NCBI GenBank assembly: GCA_944388995.1
Contig: CALXKN010000011.1
Coordinates: 1 to 55,829, forward strand
Direction: 5' to 3'
Source: an uncultured Spirochaetota bacterium
Lineage (GTDB): Bacteria > Spirochaetota > Spirochaetia > JAFGXN01
Length of the DNA stretch: 55,829 nt
This document shows, piece after piece, positions 49,942 through 55,829 of the stretch; positions within the stretch are counted from its first letter, which is position 1; every line of letters starts with the position of its first letter. The notes beneath the pieces were generated by a model, which was not told where the DNA came from, ran no database searches, and was given only the letters and a program-made list of their open reading frames with translations. The translations under genes were made by a program, and so were the position numbers.

Positions 49942-49970
49942 ATTATAACAGTCTTTTTTTCTCCGGGCAA
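49942..49970 (-). promoter_or_regulatory. Promoter of the GH16 lipoprotein gene
   Basis: On the minus strand, TTGCCC (49965-49970), a 17-base spacer and TATAAT (49942-49947). Confidence 0.75.
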
Positions 49971-50006
49971 GAACAAAATAAAGTAGAAAAATTTTTTTTT
50001 TTGCTC

Positions 50007-50012
50007 TATAAT
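50007..50012 (+). promoter_or_regulatory. -10 element for the flavoprotein reductase gene
   Basis: TATAAT at 50007-50012, 22 bases before the ATG. I see no good -35 match at the expected distance. Confidence 0.45.
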
Positions 50013-50033
50013 GCTTTTATAAAGGAGAATATC

Positions 50034-51200
50034 ATGAACCGTTATATCATCATCGGCGCCGGAATTGCCGGAACGGAAGCGGCCGCGGCTGTTCTGGAAC
50101 GGGATGTGGAAGCCCGCGTCGATTTGTTCAATGCCGAACCCGATCTGCCGTATTACCGTCCGCAGCTGACCAAAATCATTGACGATCTTTCCCCGCCGCG
50201 TCCCATTAAACCGAAGTCGTTTTTTTCCACCCCGGGACTGCATTTCCATCCCGAAACAACCGTTAAATCGATCGACACTCTCGAAAAACGGATTTTCACC
50301 GCCGGGAAAATTTACCCTTACGATAAACTGATTTTTTGCTGCGGTGCCGATGCTTTGCTGCCGGCCATTCAAAACCCGGGAAACGCGCGGCTGTTTTCCA
50401 TACGGACCTTTTCAGATGTGCAGCGGCTTCACGTTGCGGCGAAAAGCCGGAAAACGGCCGCCGTCATCGGAGGCGGGCCTCTCGGGCTGGAAACGGCGGA
50501 GTCGCTGACCCGGCTCGGTCTTCACGTCACCGTTTACGAAACCTTTACCCGCATTCTGGGAAGGCAGACCGACGGCGAAGCGGCGCTTTTCATCACCGAA
50601 TTTTTAAAAAGCAACGGAATTTCGTTTTCCGTCGGCGCGCAGTTTACGGTGACCGCGCCGCACCGCATCGCCCCTTACGGCGAACTGCCGCGGCCGGCCG
50701 ACGTCATTATCGTTTCCGCCGGCATCAAACCGCGGATTCGCTTGGCGGCCGAGGCCGGAATCAAAACCAACCGCGGCATTCTTGTCAACGACCGTATGCA
50801 AACGTCGGTTCCCGACGTCTACGCGGCGGGCGACTGCTGCGAACGGGAAAACGGCGTATTGTGCGGAATGTGGTCGCCGGCAGGCGATCAGGGGCGGACA
50901 GCCGCCGCCAACGCAACCGGCGCTTCGGAGTCCTTTGTCCCGAAAGCCGGCAAGCTGATGATGACGCTTTTCGGGAAAACCGTTCTGTCGCTCGGCCGCC
51001 CGGAGCCGCAGGGAGAAAACGGAACGGCGCGGACTTACCTGAAAAAAAGCAGCGGTTCTTATCTGCGCCTTTTCACGGACGGCGCAAAATGCACCGGACT
51101 GATTTTCCTCGGAACGCCGAACGAAGCCGCCGCCGCGGTATCCGTTTTCGGCCGCGCCGTCGCGCCGGGGACGGGCGCGCCGGTTGAAGGATTTCAATAA
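50034..51200 (+). CDS. FAD-dependent pyridine-nucleotide oxidoreductase (rubredoxin-reductase-like)
   Basis: The ATG at 50034 follows AAAGGAGA. The 388-residue protein has the N-terminal FAD motif IIGAGIAGTEAA, the NAD(P)H motif VIGGGPLGLETAESL and the late FAD motif VYAAGDCCE. The overall layout is that of NADH:rubredoxin oxidoreductases and related nitrite-reductase-type flavoproteins. The C-terminal domain is short. It might feed electrons to rubredoxin or directly to the desulfoferrodoxin encoded 1.3 kb away on the other strand. No rubredoxin gene is in the window. Confidence 0.85.
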   Translation: MNRYIIIGAGIAGTEAAAAVLERDVEARVDLFNAEPDLPYYRPQLTKIIDDLSPPRPIKPKSFFSTPGLHFHPETTVKSIDTLEKRIFTAGKIYPYDKLIFCCGADALLPAIQNPGNARLFSIRTFSDVQRLHVAAKSRKTAAVIGGGPLGLETAESLTRLGLHVTVYETFTRILGRQTDGEAALFITEFLKSNGISFSVGAQFTVTAPHRIAPYGELPRPADVIIVSAGIKPRIRLAAEAGIKTNRGILVNDRMQTSVPDVYAAGDCCERENGVLCGMWSPAGDQGRTAAANATGASESFVPKAGKLMMTLFGKTVLSLGRPEPQGENGTARTYLKKSSGSYLRLFTDGAKCTGLIFLGTPNEAAAAVSVFGRAVAPGTGAPVEGFQ

Positions 51201-51211
51201 CCGGAAAAGAC

Positions 51212-51240
51212 TTGACCGCCCCCGTTTTATCGGCTATGAT
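51212..51240 (+). promoter_or_regulatory. Promoter of the paaK-ACT pair
   Basis: TTGACC (51212-51217) and TATGAT (51235-51240) with a 17-base spacer, then AAAGGAGA and the ATG at 51258. Confidence 0.75.
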
Positions 51241-51257
51241 GAAATAAAGGAGACAGC

Positions 51258-52559
51258 ATGATTTTCAACCCCACTGCCGAGTGTATGCCGGTTCCGGAGC
51301 GGAAAGAGCTTCAGCTGAAGAAACTGCGCGAAACGGTTTCCCGCGCGTACAAAAACTGCGGATTTTATAAAAATAAAATGGATCGGGTCGGCGTCAAACC
51401 GGAGGATATTCAAACGCTTGAAGATATCTCCAAACTGCCGTTTACGACAAAAGACGAACTGCGGGAAACTTATCCATACGGTTTGCTGTCAGTTCCGCTT
51501 TCGGAAATTCGAGAGGTTCACACCTCCAGCGGAACGACGGGGATTCCGGTTGTCGGACTCTACACCGAACACGATTTGCGAATGTGGGGAGAGTCGGCCG
51601 CCCGTTGTTTGGCGATGACAGGCGCGACAAAAGACGACATTATTCAAAACGGATACGGATACGGACTTTTCACCGGCGGTTTGGGAATCCATCACGGCGG
51701 ACGAACGCTCGGAGCAACCGTCATTCCGATTTCTGCCGGAAACACCCCCCGCCACCTTCAAATGCTTCGCGATTTCAAAACGACAACGCTCACCTGCACC
51801 CCCTCCTACGCCCTCTATCTGGCCGAAGCCGCCCGGGAAGCCGGCGTCGATTTGTCGGAAACCGCCCTCTGCCGCGGTCTGTTCGGGGCCGAGCCTTGGA
51901 GCGAAAATATGCGCATCCAAATCGAAAAGCGGCTGGGAATTAAAGCGTATGACATCTACGGATTGACCGAAATCATCGGGCCGGGCGTGGCCTGCGAATG
52001 CACCGAACAGCACGGCCTCCACATCCATGAAGATTTTTTCTATCCCGAAATCATCGATCCGAAAACCGGCAAGGCGCTTCCCGAAGGCGAAAAAGGCGAA
52101 CTGGTTCTGACCACCATTGACAAAACCGGCGCTCCGCTGCTGCGTTACCGGACCAAAGACATCACCTACCTCTTCCGCGACGCCTGCGCCTGCGGACGGA
52201 CAACCGTTAAAATTCACCGCCTGATGGGCCGCAATGACGATATGCTGATTATCCGCGGCGTCAATGTCTTCCCGTCGCAAATCGAAGAGATTCTGGCGGC
52301 AACGGAAGGACTTCAGCCGCACTATCAAATCATTGTCGACCGCACGGGAAACCATCTGGACTCCATCGAACTGAGGGTGGAGGTCGACGAAGCGAGCTTT
52401 TCCGACGAGACGAAGGAAATGGAAGCGCTCCGCAGACGGCTGCAGGAGACCATCAAGAGCAAACTCGGCATCAACGCCAAAATCACGTTAATGGAGCCGA
52501 AATCCATCGAACGCAGCACCGGAAAGTCGCAGCGGATCATCGATAAACGCAAAATTTGA
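51258..52559 (+). CDS. paaK: Phenylacetate-CoA ligase
   Basis: A 433-residue AMP-forming ligase with the P-loop TSSGTTGIP, YDIYGLTEIIGPGVACEC (A5-like), RTKDITYLFRDACACGRT and the C-terminal catalytic lysine region (STGKSQRIIDKR). Length and motifs match the PaaK family, which activates phenylacetate and related aryl acids to CoA esters. In anaerobes such ligases often work with indolepyruvate/arylpyruvate ferredoxin oxidoreductases, not found here. The ACT-domain protein follows after 10 bases. Confidence 0.94.
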   Translation: MIFNPTAECMPVPERKELQLKKLRETVSRAYKNCGFYKNKMDRVGVKPEDIQTLEDISKLPFTTKDELRETYPYGLLSVPLSEIREVHTSSGTTGIPVVGLYTEHDLRMWGESAARCLAMTGATKDDIIQNGYGYGLFTGGLGIHHGGRTLGATVIPISAGNTPRHLQMLRDFKTTTLTCTPSYALYLAEAAREAGVDLSETALCRGLFGAEPWSENMRIQIEKRLGIKAYDIYGLTEIIGPGVACECTEQHGLHIHEDFFYPEIIDPKTGKALPEGEKGELVLTTIDKTGAPLLRYRTKDITYLFRDACACGRTTVKIHRLMGRNDDMLIIRGVNVFPSQIEEILAATEGLQPHYQIIVDRTGNHLDSIELRVEVDEASFSDETKEMEALRRRLQETIKSKLGINAKITLMEPKSIERSTGKSQRIIDKRKI

Positions 52560-52569
52560 GGAGACGAAA

Positions 52570-52989
52570 ATGGCTTTAAAACAAATTTCGGTATTTTTGG
52601 AAAATAAATCGGGAAGATTGGCTGAGGTGACGAAGGTCATCGGAGACGCCGGCATCAACCTGCTCGGAATGACGATTGCCGATACGGCCGATTTCGGAAT
52701 TTTACGCATCATCGTCACCGATTACGAAAAAACAATGAAGGTGCTGACGGAGAACCGTTTTACGGCAAAAATGACCGACGTGCTGGCGATTGAAGTCAGT
52801 GATACACCGGGCGGATTGAGTCATATAATGGAAGTTTTCTGTAAAAATAATATTAATATCGAATATCTTTATTTTACAATCGATCGGCGCAGCGGCAAAC
52901 ACCTGGTGATTCTGAAAACCGAAGACCCGAATCAAGCGTTGGCGATGATCGCCTCCAACGGACTGACCGCGCTCTCGTCGCTCGAATAA
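52570..52989 (+). CDS. Tandem ACT-domain protein
   Basis: A 139-residue protein with two ACT domains: one at about 4-65 (ISVFLENKSGRLAEVTKVIGDAGINL) and one at about 72-135 (VSDTPGGLSHIMEVFCKNNINIEYLY). It is of the type found beside paaK in many anaerobes, where it probably senses an aromatic or other amino acid and regulates the ligase. No enzymatic domain is present. GAGGAGA ribosome site. Confidence 0.92.
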   Translation: MALKQISVFLENKSGRLAEVTKVIGDAGINLLGMTIADTADFGILRIIVTDYEKTMKVLTENRFTAKMTDVLAIEVSDTPGGLSHIMEVFCKNNINIEYLYFTIDRRSGKHLVILKTEDPNQALAMIASNGLTALSSLE

Positions 52990-52990
52990 C

Positions 52991-53016
52991 GGTAGCTGCC
53001 GTCAGAGGCGGCTACC
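52991..53016. terminator. Hairpin between the convergent ACT and typA genes
   Basis: GGTAGCTGCC (52991-53000) and GGCGGCTACC (53007-53016) form a 10-bp stem with one G-T pair around a 6-base loop. No T run follows on either strand, so terminator function is uncertain; it overlaps the typA stop. Confidence 0.5.
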
Positions 53017-54823
53017 GTTCGCGTTTGCGTTCCGACGCGGAAAGAATTCGTTTGCGCATTCGGACAGACTGCGGCGTCACTTCTACCAATTCATCTTCAT
53101 TGATGAATTGAATCGCTTTCTCCAATGTCATAGGAACAACGGGAGTCAAAACAACGGCATCGTCTTTACCGGCGGCGCGCATATTGGTCAGCTTCTTTGT
53201 TTTGCACGGGTTAACGCTCAAATCATTGTCGCGGTTGTGTTCACCGATGATCATTCCTTCATAAACAGGGTCGCCGGGAATGACAAAAAGACGACCGCGC
53301 GGTTCAATCGAATTCAATCCGTAAGGAATGCAAACCCCCGTACGGTCAGCTATCAACGCACCGTTGGCTCGCTCCGGAAAATCGCCTTTATACGGTTCAT
53401 AACCGATCAGGTAGGAACTCATTAATCCGGTTCCTTTGGTATCGGTGAGAAATTCATCGCGGAACCCGATTAATCCGCGCGAAGGAATTTTAAATTCGAT
53501 ACGAACGCGGCCGCCGGCAGAATAAGTCATATTCAGCATGACGCCTTTTCGTTTGGAGAGCTTCTCTGTGACCGTTCCTCCGGTCTCTTCGGCGCAATCA
53601 ATGTACAAATGCTCTACCGGTTCGGTTTTTGTGCCGTTTTCGTCCCGTTTAAAAATAATGTGAGGACGGCCGACGCACAACTCGAATCCTTCCCGCCGCA
53701 TGGTTTCAATGAGTATCGCCATTTGAAATTCGCCGCGGCCTTTGACAATGTAACTTTCATCGACCGCCGACTTTTCGACTTTTATCGAAACATTCATCAA
53801 CGACTCTTTCTCCAATCGTTCCGCGATTTTCGTCATCTGCACCTGCTTTCCCTCTTTGCCGGCGAAGGGCGAAGTATTGCGGTAAAAACTCATGGAAACG
53901 GTCGGTTCATCAACGCGAAGCCGCGGCAGCGGTTCAGCAAATTCCCGACTGCAAATCGTATCCCCAATGGAAACGGTGTCGATGCCTGCCAAAATGATGA
54001 TGTCGCCCGTTTCCGCTCGGGCGCACTCTTTCACTGCCGTTCCTTGGTAACTTTGCAGCGCTGAAACCCTCAAAGGCCGATGACGACCGTCTTCTCCGAT
54101 CCGCAGTAGCGCTTCGTTGGCCGCAACCGAACCGGAAACCACCTTTCCAATCGCCAAGCGGCCGAGAAAATCGGAGTACCCCAAATCGGAAACCAACATT
54201 CGAAACGGAGCGGTTTCATCGTAAACAGGCGCAGGCAAATAATCGACAATCAAATCAAGCAGCGGACGCAAATCACTCCCCGGCTGACGGAAATCGGGTC
54301 CGGCGATTCCGGCGCGGCCGTTGGCATACAGCACGGGCGATTCCAAAAGCGACTCATCGCCGTCCAGCTCGATCAGTAAATCGTACACGGCATTCAGCGT
54401 CGCTTCGGGAACGGCGTCTTTGCGGTCGATTTTGTTGATCACAATGATAATTTTCAATCCGGCTGCCAACGCTTTGCTCAGCACAAAACGGGTTTGCGGA
54501 AGCGGTCCTTCAGCGGCATCCACCAACACGACGGCGCCGTCAACCATGGAGAGCCCCCGTTCGACTTCTCCGCCGAAATCGGCGTGTCCCGGCGTATCGA
54601 TGATGTTGATTTTCCGTCCTTTCCAGTGAATCGAACAGTTTTTAGCCGCAATGGTGATGCCCCGTTCCCGCTCTAAATCCATGCGGTCCATGACGCGTGT
54701 CTGAATTTCCTGCCGCGAATGAAAAAGACCGCTTTGTCTGAAAAGCGCATCGACCAACGTCGTTTTTCCGTGATCGACGTGCGCAATAATGGCAATGTTG
54801 CGTATATGATCGTTTTGAGTCAT
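53012..54823 (-). CDS. typA: GTP-binding protein TypA/BipA
   Basis: A 603-residue translational GTPase with G1 AHVDHGKTTL, G2 RGITIAAKN, G3 DTPGHADFGGEVERGL and G4 NKIDRKDA, then EF-G-like domains III and V and the TypA-specific C-terminal domain (RGLIGFRDEFLTDTKGTG, TNMRAAGKDD). It acts on the ribosome in assembly or stress. It has a poor ribosome site (only GAAG), and the terminator of the upstream gene ends a few bases before its ATG. Confidence 0.97.
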   Translation of the reverse strand: MTQNDHIRNIAIIAHVDHGKTTLVDALFRQSGLFHSRQEIQTRVMDRMDLERERGITIAAKNCSIHWKGRKINIIDTPGHADFGGEVERGLSMVDGAVVLVDAAEGPLPQTRFVLSKALAAGLKIIIVINKIDRKDAVPEATLNAVYDLLIELDGDESLLESPVLYANGRAGIAGPDFRQPGSDLRPLLDLIVDYLPAPVYDETAPFRMLVSDLGYSDFLGRLAIGKVVSGSVAANEALLRIGEDGRHRPLRVSALQSYQGTAVKECARAETGDIIILAGIDTVSIGDTICSREFAEPLPRLRVDEPTVSMSFYRNTSPFAGKEGKQVQMTKIAERLEKESLMNVSIKVEKSAVDESYIVKGRGEFQMAILIETMRREGFELCVGRPHIIFKRDENGTKTEPVEHLYIDCAEETGGTVTEKLSKRKGVMLNMTYSAGGRVRIEFKIPSRGLIGFRDEFLTDTKGTGLMSSYLIGYEPYKGDFPERANGALIADRTGVCIPYGLNSIEPRGRLFVIPGDPVYEGMIIGEHNRDNDLSVNPCKTKKLTNMRAAGKDDAVVLTPVVPMTLEKAIQFINEDELVEVTPQSVRMRKRILSASERKRER

Positions 54824-54829
54824 CTTCAG

Positions 54830-54870
54830 AAAAAAAAGAAGACCTGCCGGCCGAAACCGCAGGTCTTTTT
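54830..54870 (-). terminator. Terminator between the barrel-protein gene and typA
   Basis: AGACCTGC (54840-54847) pairs with GCAGGTCT (54859-54866). T tracts lie on both sides, so it can act in either direction. On the minus strand it ends the barrel-protein transcript (stop at 54878) and its T tract finishes about 7 bases before the typA ATG at 54823. Confidence 0.88.
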
Positions 54871-54877
54871 CAACAAA

Positions 54878-55681
54878 TTATTTAATCAAACCGCCGGCAT
54901 TAATGGCAACCGCTACGCCGCGGCTGCTGTCAAGCAAATCGGTTCCGACAATATCCAGCCCGAGCATGTATTTTTCGTATTTACCGCCGTTAAGAAGCGA
55001 AAAACGCAAACCGGTGTTGAAAACGGCGCGGTTTTCGGCATTCAAACCGGTCGAATGACCTCCGCCCAAATAAGAAAAGTTGGCAAAATCGCAAATCAGG
55101 TAAACATAATTTTTAAAGACTTGCGGGAAAAAGTTCAACTCGAATGCGATACCGGCATCAATATCATCACTCATGTGTTCCTGAAAGGTGTAACCCAAAA
55201 GCAGACTGGTACGCGCCGGCAGGGAGAAAAAATTCCCCTGATAACTCATGACAAAATAGAGCTGTCCGTAGTAAGCGTAAGAGCTGTTATTGACCAGCAG
55301 GTCGACCGCCTGAAAATTTCCGCCCAGCGCCATCGCCGAGTTTCCTTTTTTGGAAAAAAGTTCGGAAAACTGCCATTTCAGGTTGACCATGAAGTCGGCC
55401 GTTGTCCGGTGATCGATGTCAACCGCAAACCCGACTTCGGCCTGTTTTAAAAATCCCAATTCGGCGTACAGAATATGGGACATTCCGCCGGCAGAGTTAT
55501 CGCGGTAGAGGAATTTATAACCGCCGTCCAAACCGACCGTTCCCGATTCGTAGTTCACGAACGCGGAAGGAACCACCCAGGCGCCGGTCGCCCCGCCGAA
55601 AGTCGGAAACATTCTGCCGGCCTGCGAAAAAGCCGCCGCCGAAAGAAGCGCAAACAAAAGAACGAAAAGAATTTTTTTCAT
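54878..55681 (-). CDS. Exported protein, probable outer-membrane beta-barrel
   Basis: The ATG at 55681 follows TGAGGAGA. The 267-residue product has a clear signal peptide (cleavage near AAAFSQA, residue ~21). The rest alternates hydrophobic and polar residues in strands of 8-12 with aromatic girdle positions (VGLDGGYKFLYRD, VGFAVDIDHRTTADFMVNLKWQF, TSLLLGYTF), as in small porin-like barrels. No family is recognised with confidence; similarly shaped proteins are frequent in Treponema. It ends with a terminator. Confidence 0.7.
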   Translation of the reverse strand: MKKILFVLLFALLSAAAFSQAGRMFPTFGGATGAWVVPSAFVNYESGTVGLDGGYKFLYRDNSAGGMSHILYAELGFLKQAEVGFAVDIDHRTTADFMVNLKWQFSELFSKKGNSAMALGGNFQAVDLLVNNSSYAYYGQLYFVMSYQGNFFSLPARTSLLLGYTFQEHMSDDIDAGIAFELNFFPQVFKNYVYLICDFANFSYLGGGHSTGLNAENRAVFNTGLRFSLLNGGKYEKYMLGLDIVGTDLLDSSRGVAVAINAGGLIK

Positions 55682-55729
55682 TTTATATCTCCTCAATTTT
55701 AATTCACTCTATCAAATTCAGCGTTTTTT

Positions 55730-55829
55730 TTAAACACTTTTCCGGAAATTAAACGGTTTTTTTCCGAATTTTCGGCGAATGCGATTGAGCGCCTGCTCGG
55801 TTTTTTCCGATGAGAGAATTTTCAGAATC
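55730..55829 (-). CDS. 3' end of a gene continuing beyond the window
   Basis: A minus-strand frame open from the window edge to TAA at 55730-55732 encodes 32 residues with a plausible natural C-terminus (EKTEQALNRIRRKFGKKPFN). The pattern of a helix followed by IRRKFG resembles the end of Y-family DNA polymerases, but this is too short to name. About 49 bases separate it from the barrel-protein start. Confidence 0.4.
   Translation of the reverse strand, partial: ILKILSSEKTEQALNRIRRKFGKKPFNFRKSV

Noticed and set aside
1-55829. CRISPR arrays, insertion sequences, integrase genes, rRNA operons
   Set aside because: No regularly spaced repeats, transposase or integrase motifs, or rRNA sequences were seen anywhere in the window.

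Overview
The window comes from a motile, Gram-negative-type anaerobe with roughly half G+C by eye. It carries secreted lipoproteins, a probable outer-membrane barrel protein, a complete chemotaxis operon with a CheX-type phosphatase, [FeFe]-hydrogenase maturases and a superoxide reductase. This mix fits Spirochaetota (Treponema-like) best. That is inference from gene content: there is no rRNA or other decisive marker. The DNA is densely coding, with many 4-bp ATGA/GTGA overlaps, strong AGGAG ribosome sites and several TTG/GTG starts. I saw no insertion sequence, prophage or CRISPR array.

Layout. 1-2.9 kb: a truncated LysR regulator, a lipoprotein fusing carboxymuconolactone-decarboxylase-like and cupin domains, an exported flavodoxin and a DUF4405-type membrane protein; this looks like an accessory redox cassette. 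3.0-4.6 kb: tRNA-Phe, then a PurF-like protein without the catalytic cysteine. 4.7-14.4 kb: a chemotaxis operon (membrane-anchored CheZ-like protein, cheY, cheA, cheW, mcp, cheR, cheB, cheD, cheY, cheX-like). 14.4-18.9 kb: grpE-dnaK-dnaJ and an rRNA 2'-O-methyltransferase. 18.9-24.5 kb (minus): aminotransferase, a 62-residue symporter accessory protein, sodium:solute symporter, two-component system and a YkgJ-like protein. 24.6-31.2 kb (minus): an orphan lipoprotein, then a lipoprotein neutral ceramidase whose stop overlaps the start of a methionine synthase split into two genes. 31.4-34.7 kb: a possible sigma-like protein, an NTP pyrophosphatase (rdgB/HAM1) with a probably leaderless mRNA, and oligoendopeptidase F. 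34.7-37.6 kb: a three-gene unit with an SCP2-like protein, a degenerate iron-alcohol-dehydrogenase paralogue and an intact one. 37.6-39.5 kb (minus): a second CheX, a SprT-like metallopeptidase and a HAD phosphatase. 39.6-41.6 kb: an unrecognised 657-residue protein. 41.5-44.3 kb (minus): a TM1266-like regulator, hydG and hydE, preceded by about 400 bp of palindrome-rich non-coding DNA. 44.7-48.8 kb (minus): superoxide reductase, a YhcH-family protein, bioB, murE and a ferredoxin, apparently one operon. 48.9-55.8 kb: a GH16 lipoprotein, a rubredoxin-reductase-like flavoprotein, phenylacetate-CoA ligase with a tandem ACT protein, typA, a barrel protein and the 3' end of one more gene.

The points most worth a second look are the chemotaxis signalling architecture (a CheA with repeated LLxQM motifs like the CheY-docking peptide of FliM and a degenerate second HPt, plus two candidate CheY-P phosphatases in one operon), the pseudoenzyme/enzyme dehydrogenase pair, the nucleophile-less PurF homologue, and the ceramidase translationally coupled to split MetH.
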